Positions 34,985 through 43,472 of a stretch of 44,065 bases of DNA are shown here, in pieces. Below the pieces are notes generated by a model. The model saw only the letters and a program-made list of their open reading frames with translations. It searched no databases and was not told the origin of the DNA. A program made the translations under genes and the position numbers. This stretch comes from Nostoc sp. CENA543. GTDB lineage: Bacteria > Cyanobacteriota > Cyanobacteriia > Cyanobacteriales > Nostocaceae. The DNA lies in the NCBI RefSeq assembly GCF_002896875.1, contig NZ_CP023282.1:1-44065 (forward strand), written 5' to 3'. Positions within the stretch are counted from its first letter, which is position 1; every line of letters begins with the position of its first letter.

Positions 34985-35566
34985 TCAACGTACAGGGTGA
35001 TACAGCCCTGAATCAGAGTTATACCTCCAACCCAAACCACTAGGGTCGCGTCCCCGACTCCAGCTAATAAACTCCTCCGGCTTTTTGGCTGTCACTCGCA
35101 TCCGCTCTAGAGAATCCGAATCAACCCCCAAACGCTTGGCTAGGTTTTGGGGTGTATAAGTATCTATTTTGACCTCACCTTGCCCTTGATAGTACCGCGA
35201 TGATGATTGCTTGCGTTTACTGATGCTATTGAGGTAGATAATCAGTTGGTTATACGCCGACTCTAGCTGCTCGATACGCTCCCTCATGGTAGCCAGTTGT
35301 TCTGACAATTCACCAGCAGAGTTTGACTCCAGGCGCGATTCTAGTTGGGCTACCCGTTGCGTTAACTGTTGTATGCCAGCATTGCTATCGATATCAGCAG
35401 TGCTATCTAGTTTGTTAACTAATTCTTGGATTCCTTGCAGCACCTCGACTGTGCGGCCTTGTCTGTGCAACCGAGACAACTCCCGTACAGCATCTTTTAA
35501 GGCAACGGGGACGCGGAGCATCTCGCTGGGCGGCGGTTTTTTGCTTTGTTTTTTCTGTGCGGGCAT
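34985..35566 (-). CDS. Plasmid coiled-coil DNA-binding-type protein
   Basis: 193 residues. A basic N-terminus and a short helix-rich domain (PPSEMLRVPVALKDAVRELSRLHRQGRT) resemble a ribbon-helix-helix or related DNA binder. A coiled coil follows (about 65-115, IQQLTQRVAQLESRLES and MRERIEQLESAYNQL). The C-terminal domain contains a helix-turn-helix-like segment (YTPQNLAKRLGVDSDSLERM) and WSRGRDPSGLGWRY. Two direct GTGATATC copies (35568-35575, 35580-35587) just upstream may be its operator. It diverges from a tyrosine recombinase gene 178 bases away, so it could be an accessory factor for recombination or partition. Confidence 0.7.
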   Translation of the reverse strand: MPAQKKQSKKPPPSEMLRVPVALKDAVRELSRLHRQGRTVEVLQGIQELVNKLDSTADIDSNAGIQQLTQRVAQLESRLESNSAGELSEQLATMRERIEQLESAYNQLIIYLNSISKRKQSSSRYYQGQGEVKIDTYTPQNLAKRLGVDSDSLERMRVTAKKPEEFISWSRGRDPSGLGWRYNSDSGLYHPVR

Positions 35567-35743
35567 GGTGATATCTGGGGTGATATCGCTATTGTAGGCA
35601 AAAACCAGGGCATTATATTTTCAAGAGTTTTAGTGATTGGGGTTGATGTAATGGCAGAGCGTGAATGTGTTTTGTGCTGTAAAGGAAACACCACAGAATA
35701 CGTGATAAATTAATTATCGAAAAGATTTATTTTCGGTAATGTT

Positions 35744-36709
35744 ATGTCGTCTGCTGATGATTCACATTCACTCTCCTTGGTCAATCCCTTCCAAGTGGCG
35801 GCCGAGCGTGACCTGTTGGCAGAACTGTTGGTGGGTAAGCGCAATAAAAGCACTCGTCATGAGTACGCTAAAGATTTAAAAAAATTTTTCATGGCGGTAT
35901 GCGCCCAAGAACCTACACCCGCTTTGGTGGCACAGTTCTTGCAGATGGACAGATACTCGGCTGTAACTTTGGTTTTGCGCTACAAAGCGGAGTTGATTGA
36001 CCAAGGGTTGAAGGAAGCAACTGTGAATCGGCGGTTGGCAGCAATTAAGTCACTGGTTAACTATGCCTATAAGGTGGGTAAGTGTGACTGGACTTTGGCT
36101 GATATTCAAAATGAGAAAATCAAACCTTACCGCGATACGACGGGCATTAGTCCAGAAGCATTTAAAAAGATATTAGCAATACCAGACCGGGAAACTTTAA
36201 AAGGTAAACGCGATTATGCAATTCTGCGGCTGTTGTGGGCTAATGCTCTGCGCCGGGAGGAAATTTCCCTGTGCAATATTGAGGATTTGGATTTAGAAGC
36301 TAGGACTTTGAGTATTTTAGGCAAGGGTAGGGGAACTCAAAAGGAAAATATCGATTTGCATCCCAAGAGCTGCAAGGCCCTTCAGGATTGGTTGTGGGAG
36401 AGGAAGGAATTAGACATTAAGCAACCGTTGTTTATTTCGTTACGCCCTTACTACGGGCATCGGCTGACGGGGGATGGCATCCGTAAGATTGTGGTAGCCT
36501 ACGCCAAGGAAGCGGGTATTTCTAAAATTGTCAGCCCGCACAAGATTAGGCATTCGTCGGTGACGGCGGCACTGGATGTAAGTGGAGGAGATGTGAGAAG
36601 TGTGCAAAAGTTGAGCCGTCACGCGAATTTAAATACTTTAATGATTTATGATGACAACCGCACTAAAGCGCAGGGGAAAATTACAGCTCTATTGGAAGAT
36701 TTGGTGTGA
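35744..36709 (+). CDS. Tyrosine recombinase (XerC/D-like integrase)
   Basis: 321 residues with a SAM-like N-terminal domain (NKSTRHEYAKDLKKFFMAV) and a catalytic domain. Visible catalytic residues are R in ANALRREEIS, the HxxR box HKIRH, H in LSRHANLNTL, and Tyr in MIYDDN. The usual GHAS reads RHAN. Plasmid-encoded recombinases of this type resolve multimers or act as integrases. No att or dif-like core was identified with confidence; the 178-bp spacer upstream is the first place to look. No excisionase is adjacent. Confidence 0.92.
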   Translation: MSSADDSHSLSLVNPFQVAAERDLLAELLVGKRNKSTRHEYAKDLKKFFMAVCAQEPTPALVAQFLQMDRYSAVTLVLRYKAELIDQGLKEATVNRRLAAIKSLVNYAYKVGKCDWTLADIQNEKIKPYRDTTGISPEAFKKILAIPDRETLKGKRDYAILRLLWANALRREEISLCNIEDLDLEARTLSILGKGRGTQKENIDLHPKSCKALQDWLWERKELDIKQPLFISLRPYYGHRLTGDGIRKIVVAYAKEAGISKIVSPHKIRHSSVTAALDVSGGDVRSVQKLSRHANLNTLMIYDDNRTKAQGKITALLEDLV

Positions 36710-36841
36710 AATTTATCAAGGGTTTGCGGAGATGATTTCACAGTTGAGGAGTTTATGGGCTTGTATGCTAGTGACTCAACCACAGAGGAAGATTAGCCTA
36801 GTCTCTCTACTGAGTTTACGGAAGAAAGGCAGATAAATTTG

Positions 36842-37999
36842 ATGAGCAGTGACGTTGTAAAACTACCTCAATTTGATGGGCTAGATGTTTCTGCTCTCTC
36901 TCGATTATTTGCCAACACTACCAATTCATACAAGTACATTTTTTTCTTATCTCTTTTAGATATCTTGATTAGGCGTAAATTTGATGCGTCTTTACCAATT
37001 AGCTTTAGAGAAATCACAATTGAAATGTTAGCTAATGCTTGGTATCCCCATAGTTACTTTCACTTATCTTTTGGAGTACAAGACCAGATTGCTAACAAAC
37101 TAAATTTATTAGATATAACACTTAGTGATACTAGTTTTAAAGATTCTGATAAAAGCGAGTTAAGAGCAAAAATAAGTCAACAAAATTTAGATGATATGCT
37201 AATCAGGCAATCATCTTTAATGAGATATGTACCCTTTCGATTAATCAGACCATTCTTTACGCATTTATTAGGTAAAATCAAAAGTGATGATGAAGTAAAT
37301 AAAAAAATCATACCTTTAGCTAATACTTACTTTGATACTCTCAAGCCTCTGTATCGGTTTGATGGGAGTTCGCCTAATCAATGCCAGTTTATAAATTTTC
37401 ATCCAGAATGGGTTTCATATATAAAACACAATTATATAATTGTGCGTTCTTGGGTATCTTGGGAATGGCTAAAATATATGCAAAGGCGTAATCCTAGCGT
37501 TCCCGCCCTTAGTAATAAACTATTTCCACCACAAAAAAGAGAATCTTTAGAAAGACAGACAGAATATTGGAAATTAATATTACAATTTACTAATCTCCAC
37601 TGTATTTATTCTGGTGAACTGATAAATATAAATGATTTTTCTCTTGACCATTACTTACCTTGGTCATTTGTAACACACGATAATCTTTGGAATTTAATTC
37701 CAACTTTGCCAGATGTTAATTCATCTAAATCTAATAAGCTACCTGCAAGTATTTATTTTAATGCTTTCGTAGCAATGCAGCACGAAGGGCTGAAGATTTC
37801 TCATGAAAATATGAAATTGCAACAATGGAATAAATATATTGAGTCATATATAACTGAACTCAAAATCACTGATACGAATGACATTCTTAACATTGAAAAG
37901 CTGAGAAATGCTTATGAGTTGATCATCATGCCTCAAATATCTTTAGCAACCATCCAGGGATTTACACCTAACTGGTCTTACAGTAGGACGATACGATAA
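36842..37999 (+). CDS. HNH-type nuclease-like protein of unknown family
   Basis: 385 residues from ATG 36842 (a TTG sits one codon earlier). The N-terminal 250 residues are helical without an obvious motif (YKYIFFLSLLDILIRRKFD, SYFHLSFGVQDQIANKLN). The C-terminal region holds an HNH-like core: CIYSGELI at 254, SLDHYLPWSFV (D269, H270) and DNLWNLIPTL with the Asn, then SKSNKLP. It probably cuts DNA. It precedes the ATPase/DUF4276 pair by 55 bases and may belong to the same defence cluster. The architecture is seen in defence neighbourhoods but I cannot name a system. Confidence 0.8.
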   Translation: MSSDVVKLPQFDGLDVSALSRLFANTTNSYKYIFFLSLLDILIRRKFDASLPISFREITIEMLANAWYPHSYFHLSFGVQDQIANKLNLLDITLSDTSFKDSDKSELRAKISQQNLDDMLIRQSSLMRYVPFRLIRPFFTHLLGKIKSDDEVNKKIIPLANTYFDTLKPLYRFDGSSPNQCQFINFHPEWVSYIKHNYIIVRSWVSWEWLKYMQRRNPSVPALSNKLFPPQKRESLERQTEYWKLILQFTNLHCIYSGELININDFSLDHYLPWSFVTHDNLWNLIPTLPDVNSSKSNKLPASIYFNAFVAMQHEGLKISHENMKLQQWNKYIESYITELKITDTNDILNIEKLRNAYELIIMPQISLATIQGFTPNWSYSRTIR

Positions 38000-38054
38000 C
38001 TCCAAGCAAATAAAATGAAACCAGCAGATAAAAAGCCTGTATATTGGGAGACTG

Positions 38055-39143
38055 ATGACAGAAACGAACCGTGATCAACAACTGTCGAGAATAGTTTTAA
38101 AAGGCTTCAAGTCTATCGCCAAGTGTGACCTTGAACTCTCCAGAGTGAACATTTTAATTGGTGCTAATGGGGCGGGAAAATCCAATTTTATCGGCTTCTT
38201 CCGCATGGTTGGGCAATTACTGGAGGAAAACCTGCAAGTTTTTGTGAGTCGCCAAGGCAGCCCTGATGCCATACTGCATTTTGGACGCAAAACAACTGAA
38301 CAATTAGAGTTTCAGTTATACTTTGGCAATAATGGATACTTCGCTACCCTTGAACCAACCCAGGATAATCGCTTGATGTTCGCCAAGGAATCTTTCTGGT
38401 GGAACGTGAATGGTGAGCATGAAATAGGTAGGGGTCATTTCGAGACCAAGGCTTTCACCGGCACAGGTACGGGAATTGATGAGTACGTTTTGTCTGCCAT
38501 GCAGCAGTGGCGAGTTTATCATTTTCATGACACGAGTGATACTGCTTACATAAAACAGCCGCAGGGTATCAATGACAACGCTTATCTGCGTCCTGATGCC
38601 CGCAACCTTGCATCCTTTCTGTATTTGTTGCGTGACAGCTACCCAGCCTCCTATCAAAGAATTGTCAAAACTATTCGACTTGTTGCTCCGTTTTTTGGAG
38701 ACTTTTACCTGCGTCCGTCTCCAAAAAACAAGGAGGTTATTGAGTTGGAATGGTTCGAGCGGGGCCAGGACATTCCATTTAAGGCACACCTGCTTTCGGA
38801 TGGCACACTGCGTTTTATGTGTCTAGCCACGGTTTTTTTACAACCTGAAGACCTCCAGCCCCAAACAATTCTAGTTGATGAGCCAGAATTAGGTCTTCAT
38901 CCCTATGCTATTACGGTACTGGCTTCGTTGATCCGTACTGCCTCCAAACAGGTGATTGTTTCTACTCAGTCCGTCGAATTGCTCAATGAATTTGAGTCCA
39001 GCGATGTGATTGTTGTAGACCGCGATGAAGGAAAGTCTTACCTTCACAGGCTGAATCAGCAGGAGTTGGAAGCATGGCTGGAAGACTATAGCTTGGGTGA
39101 GCTTTGGCGGAAGAACATCCTGGGCGGGAGACCAGCACGATGA
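38055..39143 (+). CDS. AAA/ABC-type ATPase (OLD/RloA-like) of a two-gene system
   Basis: 362 residues; GGGAG precedes the ATG. Walker A is GANGAGKSNF from G36, within the SMC/ABC-like beginning LKGFKSIAKCDLELSRVNILIG. A signature-like LLSDGTLRFMCLA and Walker B ILVDEPELGLHP (about 272-283) follow, then QVIVSTQSVELL and a C-terminal VVDRDEG. These are AAA_21-type features. The stop overlaps the DUF4276 start by 4 bases. Such ATPase plus Toprim-like partners include PARIS (AriA/AriB) and other abortive systems; the partner family differs from the usual DUF4435, so PARIS-like is only a comparison. Confidence 0.88.
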   Translation: MTETNRDQQLSRIVLKGFKSIAKCDLELSRVNILIGANGAGKSNFIGFFRMVGQLLEENLQVFVSRQGSPDAILHFGRKTTEQLEFQLYFGNNGYFATLEPTQDNRLMFAKESFWWNVNGEHEIGRGHFETKAFTGTGTGIDEYVLSAMQQWRVYHFHDTSDTAYIKQPQGINDNAYLRPDARNLASFLYLLRDSYPASYQRIVKTIRLVAPFFGDFYLRPSPKNKEVIELEWFERGQDIPFKAHLLSDGTLRFMCLATVFLQPEDLQPQTILVDEPELGLHPYAITVLASLIRTASKQVIVSTQSVELLNEFESSDVIVVDRDEGKSYLHRLNQQELEAWLEDYSLGELWRKNILGGRPAR

Positions 39144-39790
39144 TGCGGATTAATGTTTTCGTGGAAGGGCAAACTGAAGAAACTTTTGTCAGGGAACTGC
39201 TCTATGGGTATTTTCTGGAAAAAAATATTTATCTGAATCCGATTCTCGTCAAAACCAGTTCCACAGGTAAGGGCGGGGTGGTAAGTTATGCCAAAATCAA
39301 GCCGCAATTAAATCGCAAGTGTCTGGAAGATAAAACTGCGATCGTCACTACCATGTTTGATATGTACGCCTTGCCTAATGATTTCCCAGGAAGTAATTCC
39401 ATACCCCAAACTAGCGACCCATTCCAGAAGGCTGAACATTTGGAACGGGAGATGTCCAAGGATATTGGTCACAAGAATTTTATCCCGAATTTGCTGGTAC
39501 ATGAATTTGAAGGGTTGCTGTACAGTCAGCCACAAGCGTTTGCCCTGTGGTTCGATGAAAGTGTGGTGAATATTTTGCAAGCCGAGCGTAACGCCTTTCC
39601 TTCTCCTGAGCATATTAATGATCATCCACAGAAAGCACCATCAAAACGAATTCGTAATTGTTGCAATGGCTACGACAAAGCACTACATGGTTCACTGCTG
39701 GCGATTGATATCGGGCTGGATACAATACGTCAGGAATGTCAGCATTTTCACCAGTGGTTGTTGCGTCTGGAAAATATAGTTCCAAGTTGA
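39140..39790 (+). CDS. DUF4276 (Toprim-like) partner protein
   Basis: 216 residues from ATG 39140, overlapping the ATPase stop (ATGATG; the second ATG is equally possible). MRINVFVEGQTEETFVREL at the start carries the Toprim-like E-G-x-T/S-E pattern. TTMFDMYALPNDFPG and LLVHEFEGLLYSQPQAF add the conserved acidic D and E...E of DUF4276. It probably is a metal-dependent nuclease effector or regulatory subunit held in check by the ATPase. Both genes look full length. Confidence 0.87.
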   Translation: MMRINVFVEGQTEETFVRELLYGYFLEKNIYLNPILVKTSSTGKGGVVSYAKIKPQLNRKCLEDKTAIVTTMFDMYALPNDFPGSNSIPQTSDPFQKAEHLEREMSKDIGHKNFIPNLLVHEFEGLLYSQPQAFALWFDESVVNILQAERNAFPSPEHINDHPQKAPSKRIRNCCNGYDKALHGSLLAIDIGLDTIRQECQHFHQWLLRLENIVPS

Positions 39791-39857
39791 CTTGATTTTA
39801 TGCCTACGTCAAAGTGACCTATTAATCCATGCACAATAAAACTATGCGAACGCTCGT

Positions 39858-40127
39858 GCCTTGGTGTAATCAAGTTTCCCTACCTAAACGCAATACTTCT
39901 AAAACATCACCAGGAAGATTGAGCAGAGGTAGGCAATTGCGAACGAAGGAATCCCACTTCATGCTCCCTAATGCTGTAAATACTTCCTCAATCAGCAGCG
40001 TTTGAGAGTTACCCATAACGTTACGGGTAATTTTCCCTTTAGCTTCGTTTTCCATTTTTTGCAGCAGTTTGATGGTTTCATCAACGCTAATTGCGAGGCG
40101 CAAGGCCAACAGTTCGAGGATGCCTTC
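39858..40127 (-). pseudogene. Duplicated internal fragment of parB
   Basis: 270 bases strongly match 41221-41486 of the plasmid's own parB (for example ENEAKGKITRNVMG and LIEEVFTALGSMKWDSFVRN). A 4-base insertion, CCTA within TTTCCCTACCTAAACGC, breaks the frame near the end. The flanks are unrelated. The copy spans the central DNA-binding region of ParB and cannot make a functional protein. It has diverged at several points, so the duplication is not recent. Confidence 0.88.
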
Positions 40128-40192
40128 ATCGAATAAACTATGATCATTGATTAATTGAGGCACAATAGAATCAAAGACAATATGAACACGCG

Positions 40193-40462
40193 ATGACTAC
40201 TCAATTGATGATTCAACCCTCATCCTTAATACCTTCTGGTATCAAGATGAGCGAATTTGGTGATATTTATCTTTTTAAATTTACCGATGAGCTACAGTCT
40301 CGCTTTGAAGAACTGTTAGAGAAGAAAAAAGCTGATGCGCTCACGCCTGAAGAAGAAGCCGAATATGTAGGCATTTCCGAATTACAGCGAATCTTTACCT
40401 TAATTAACGCTCAACTAGCGGCGAAAAGTAAATGGTGTCCGAACCAACTCGAAAATTTGTAA
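40193..40462 (+). CDS. Small partner protein of an HNH endonuclease
   Basis: 89 residues from ATG 40193; an internal ATG at 40247 (MSEFGDIYLFKFTDELQSRF) is a possible alternative start. Acidic and helical: FEELLEKKKADALTPEEEAE and YVGISELQRIFTLINAQLA. It overlaps the following HNH gene by 31 bases. In cyanobacterial genomes, similar small helical proteins often precede HNH genes of this size. It could be an inhibitor or specificity partner. No promoter is clear. Confidence 0.7.
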   Translation: MTTQLMIQPSSLIPSGIKMSEFGDIYLFKFTDELQSRFEELLEKKKADALTPEEEAEYVGISELQRIFTLINAQLAAKSKWCPNQLENL

Positions 40463-40878
40463 GACAACGAGCTAAATATCTTTGCGAATACTGCCACTCT
40501 CCAGAATACTTAAGCCCAGACCGCTTTACCATTGACCATATTCTGCCACAGTCTTTGGGTGGCTCTGATGAACTGGATAATTTAGCTTTAGCTTGTCATC
40601 GCTGTAATGAGCGTCACTATAATTTTACAGTCGCTACTGATCCCGAAACCCAAGAACAAGTCCCGCTATTCCATCCCCGTCAGCAACAATGGTCTGACCA
40701 TTTTATCTGGACAAAAGACGGCATAAAAATTTTAGGGACAACTCCCACAGGGAGAGCCACTCACTCTCGCTTTGACTTCAATGATGAGCGTCGAGATGAG
40801 CCTTCAATTCAAGTAGCTCGTCGTTTTTGGGTAGAAGCGGGTTGGCATCCCCCGCAATCAGATCCACGTCTTGAATAA
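40432..40878 (+). CDS. HNH endonuclease
   Basis: 148 residues with a complete HNH motif. RQRAKYLCEYCHSPEY gives the first CxxC pair, FTIDHILPQSLGGSDELDNLALACHRCNERH gives DH, N and the second CxxC. These should form a zinc-stabilised beta-beta-alpha-metal nuclease. After it comes a C-terminal region (ILGTTPTGRATHSRFDFND). It is coupled to the small upstream gene and converges with parB. It may act in defence or as a homing-like nuclease; no intron or intein surrounds it. Confidence 0.92.
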   Translation: MVSEPTRKFVRQRAKYLCEYCHSPEYLSPDRFTIDHILPQSLGGSDELDNLALACHRCNERHYNFTVATDPETQEQVPLFHPRQQQWSDHFIWTKDGIKILGTTPTGRATHSRFDFNDERRDEPSIQVARRFWVEAGWHPPQSDPRLE

Positions 40879-40937
40879 AGGTAAAATTCCCTCCCGCTAT
40901 ATCATTTACGGCTAAGTGAGTGCCAAATCCCCAATAG

Positions 40938-41900
40938 TCAATCATCTTTCATCAAAGCTTCCAATTGCGCCAGCACCTTTTCTATTCGTGCTTTTTTCTT
41001 GGGGTCGTCCCACACTTTAGCTTGTTTGAACCGTCGCCAAGTATCATCTACACGTTCTTTTAGAGATGTTGACTCAGTAAGCGAGGATAGCTGTGAAGAG
41101 GACTCTTGCTCAATTTCTTTGACTTTCTGTTTAATTTCAGTCAGTGACAGGTTATAGTCAATTGCTGTCTGCAAAAGTTCAATTCTGACTTCCTCATCTT
41201 TTACCCGTGCGATCGCCCTAGCCTTGGTGTACTCAAGTTTCCCTAAACGCAATACTTCTAAAACATCAGCAGGAAGATTCAGCAGGGGTAGGCGATTGCG
41301 AACAAACGAATCCCACTTCATGCTCCCTAATGCTGTAAATACTTCCTCAATCAGCAACGTTTGAGATTTACCCATAACGTTACGGGTAATTTTCCCTTTA
41401 GCTTCGTTTTCCATTTTTTGCAGCAGTTTGATGGTTTCATCAACGCTGATTCCTAACCGCAACGCTAAAAGTTCCAGGATACCTTCGGTTTCTTCCAGGG
41501 TGTTAAGGTCTTCACGCTGGAGGTTTTCAACGAGGCGCACTTGATGTGTAGTCACATCGTCCATAACCCTGACAACAACCGGGACTTCGGTTAATCCTGC
41601 CATTGTTGCTGCTCTGTAGCGTCGTTCCCCGGCTACTAATTCATAATTGCCACCAGGAAGTGGTCGCACCAACAGGGGTTCGATAATACCCAGTTCTTTG
41701 ATTGAGCGTGATAGTTCTTCCAGCTTGTGTTCGTCAAAGTAGCGACGGGGTTGTGAAGGAGGCAGATGGATTTTATTAATGTCAACAGTGTTGGTAGCAT
41801 TGGCTGTACTGTCAGGCTGCGTACCAGCTGTACTGCTGCCAAACAGCAGTTCGACAGGTTTTTTAATGGCGGCGTAGGGTTCGTTGCGTTTGCTGCTCAC
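40938..41900 (-). CDS. parB: ParB-family partition protein
   Basis: 320 residues from GTG 41900, overlapping the parA stop (GTGA). The ParB N-terminal CTP-binding domain is clear: KIHLPPSQPRRYFDEHKLEE, GGNYELVAGERRYRAATMAG and VRLVENLQREDLN. A helix-turn-helix region follows (about 130-230), then a charged C-terminal tail for dimerisation. It binds parS sites on the plasmid and spreads, working with ParA to move plasmid copies to daughter cells. A decayed duplicate of its central region lies at 39858-40127. Confidence 0.94.
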   Translation of the reverse strand: MSSKRNEPYAAIKKPVELLFGSSTAGTQPDSTANATNTVDINKIHLPPSQPRRYFDEHKLEELSRSIKELGIIEPLLVRPLPGGNYELVAGERRYRAATMAGLTEVPVVVRVMDDVTTHQVRLVENLQREDLNTLEETEGILELLALRLGISVDETIKLLQKMENEAKGKITRNVMGKSQTLLIEEVFTALGSMKWDSFVRNRLPLLNLPADVLEVLRLGKLEYTKARAIARVKDEEVRIELLQTAIDYNLSLTEIKQKVKEIEQESSSQLSSLTESTSLKERVDDTWRRFKQAKVWDDPKKKARIEKVLAQLEALMKDD

Positions 41901-42670
41901 GGTAGAACTTCGAGTTTATCTAAACTGTTCGCAATTTTTTTGAGTACGCTGACGGCGGGATGATTTTTCTCAAATAATGTTAAGGGTACTCTACGTTCTG
42001 ACGCATCGGCAAAGGCAATAGTTTTGGGAATAGGTGGGTAGACAGTGCCAATATCTGATAGTTGTTCTTGTACAGCTTTGACGGTGCGTGATTCTTGAGC
42101 GGTGCGGCTATCGAACATTGTAGGAACAAACCCAGCAATTTGTAAATCTGGGTTGGTGTGACTGCGAACTTGGGCAACGGTACTAAGTAAAAGTTCTGTC
42201 CCCTTGAATGATTTAAATTGGCACTGGATAGGGACGAGAATGTGAGTTGCAGCAGTCAGACTGATGATACTGAGTAACCCCAAGGAAGGGGGACAGTCAA
42301 TCAGAATAAAGTCGTATTTATCTTGTACTGTAGCCAGCGCATTTTTGAGCCGATATTCTCTGGCGATCGCACCTGCTAGCTGCATTTCGCTGGCAGCGAG
42401 ATTAATATCAGCAGGGACAAGTGCCATACCATGAATTAATTCCGGATGGATGGGCAATGGCTGATTATCAACAATTGCTAGCTGGATAGTTTGGTCTAAT
42501 TCATCGGGTTCAAGCCCCATGAATGTGGTCAAGCTGGCCTGCGGGTCTAGATCCACAAGCAGAACCCGACGTTTTTTGAGTGCTAAATGATAGCCCAAGT
42601 TTTGAGTCAGTGTTGTTTTGGCAACACCACCACTTTGATTAAATAGCGCAATAATGCGGGTTTTGCTCAC
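41897..42670 (-). CDS. parA: ParA-family partition ATPase
   Basis: 257 residues from GTG 42670. The deviant Walker A reads NQSGGVAKTTLTQNLG, with Ser where the usual signature lysine of KGGVGKT stands. Walker A' (VLLVDLDPQASLT) and Walker B (FILIDCPPSLG) are standard. It lacks an N-terminal DNA-binding extension, so it is a short type Ib-like ParA, but its ParB is full length. It is cotranscribed with parB and acts at the nucleoid. Confidence 0.94.
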   Translation of the reverse strand: MSKTRIIALFNQSGGVAKTTLTQNLGYHLALKKRRVLLVDLDPQASLTTFMGLEPDELDQTIQLAIVDNQPLPIHPELIHGMALVPADINLAASEMQLAGAIAREYRLKNALATVQDKYDFILIDCPPSLGLLSIISLTAATHILVPIQCQFKSFKGTELLLSTVAQVRSHTNPDLQIAGFVPTMFDSRTAQESRTVKAVQEQLSDIGTVYPPIPKTIAFADASERRVPLTLFEKNHPAVSVLKKIANSLDKLEVLP

Positions 42671-42748
42671 GAGCGTAAATTGTAGTTCCTAAATATTGAT
42701 AGCCTCTAATACGGCAGATTTTAACGTTGGGTAGGGACTAACACAACT

Positions 42749-42794
42749 AGTTAATTGGCAATCACCAGAGTGTGGATACTCTACGCAATTAACT
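42749..42794. promoter_or_regulatory. Nested inverted repeat upstream of parA (candidate operator/parS)
   Basis: AGTTAATTG (42749-42757) pairs with CAATTAACT (42786-42794) around an inner stem AGAGT (42767-42771) and ACTCT (42778-42782). It lies 79 bases before the parA start codon. It could be the ParA operator, a parS site, or both. Confidence 0.5.
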
Positions 42795-42955
42795 ATAGTT
42801 TTTGGTGCAAGTAAGAAGAAAAAAAAGAAAAAATTTTTCTTACTACCTTAAAAGATTGATTAACAAGGGATTTAGCAACCAATGCAGTATACCTTTGTTG
42901 CACGGTCGCACCTCACGGCGGCGATCGCATGGGGGCAAGAATGAAGTGAGAAGAG

Positions 42956-43118
42956 TTTGAGCCACCCATTCAACGAAATGGCTCAAAAGTAGAATCAAAA
43001 GCGAAAATTATTGATTCTACGTTGTTACCATTTTTGAGAATCCCTGTATGATACCTAGCCAAGAAATTTGTATAGATATAAATGAATGCCCTCATAAATA
43101 CTATGAGGGTTTTATTTA
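42956..43118 (+). ncRNA. Candidate small RNA: three hairpins ending in an intrinsic terminator
   Basis: Stem 1 is TTTGAGCCA (42956-42964) with TGGCTCAAA (42979-42987), and stem 2 is TAGAATCAA (42990-42998) with TTGATTCTA (43011-43019). The terminator CCCTCATA (43089-43096) with TATGAGGG (43102-43109) is followed by TTTTATTT. There is no open frame across it. Three perfect stems in 160 bases with a terminator suggest a plus-strand transcript; no clear promoter was located. Confidence 0.45.
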
Positions 43119-43367
43119 TAGAATTAAGCAGCAGTAAGCACAAATTAAGCAATGCTAGTTCTTAGTGGCTTCAAAGATATATATACCAAGAGTTGTAGAA
43201 TCCAATGCGGTGTACCGTTCTTGCGCTGTCGCGATTGAATAGGTTTTTTAATGATTTTTATGACGACAACATCAGCAAAGGTCTATATAAAAAATATATT
43301 TATCAAAGAATAATTAGGACGTACAACAAAATATTAAAATTTACAATAAAGCATTTATACGCACTTC

Positions 43368-43472
43368 ATGAGAACACTGCCTTTACTTTTCATCTTGGGA
43401 TTATCCTTGATTCCTTCCATAGCCCAAGCAGATACTTATGTTCGTGGGTCTTATCGTAAAGACGGAAGTTAA
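43368..43472 (+). pseudogene. Tiny secreted peptide, likely truncated
   Basis: 34 codons from ATG 43368: a clean signal peptide (MRTLPLLFILGLSLIPSIAQA) followed by DTYVRGSYRKDGS and TAA at 43470. The DTYVRGxYRKDG motif is the beginning of a common small exported protein family that normally continues for 50-100 residues, so this is probably a truncated copy. It could still give a short secreted peptide. Confidence 0.55.

Larger units (their letters stand above)
42671..43367. other. Spacer upstream of parAB with parS-like and RNA-like structures
   Basis: No protein gene believed. It holds a nested inverted repeat at 42749-42794, a GCGATCGC site near 42922, the hairpin run at 42956-43118 with a terminator, and an AT-rich tail to 43367. 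The frame at 43205-43459 lacks a ribosome site and has an unlikely composition. Confidence 0.6.

Noticed and set aside
39870-40163. Intact small ParB-like gene
   Set aside because: It is a piece of the plasmid's own parB with a frameshift and unrelated ends, so it is listed as a pseudogene.
43205-43459. Open frame of 84 codons
   Set aside because: Its composition reflects AT-rich spacer DNA, it overlaps the better secreted-peptide frame at 43368, and there is no ribosome site.
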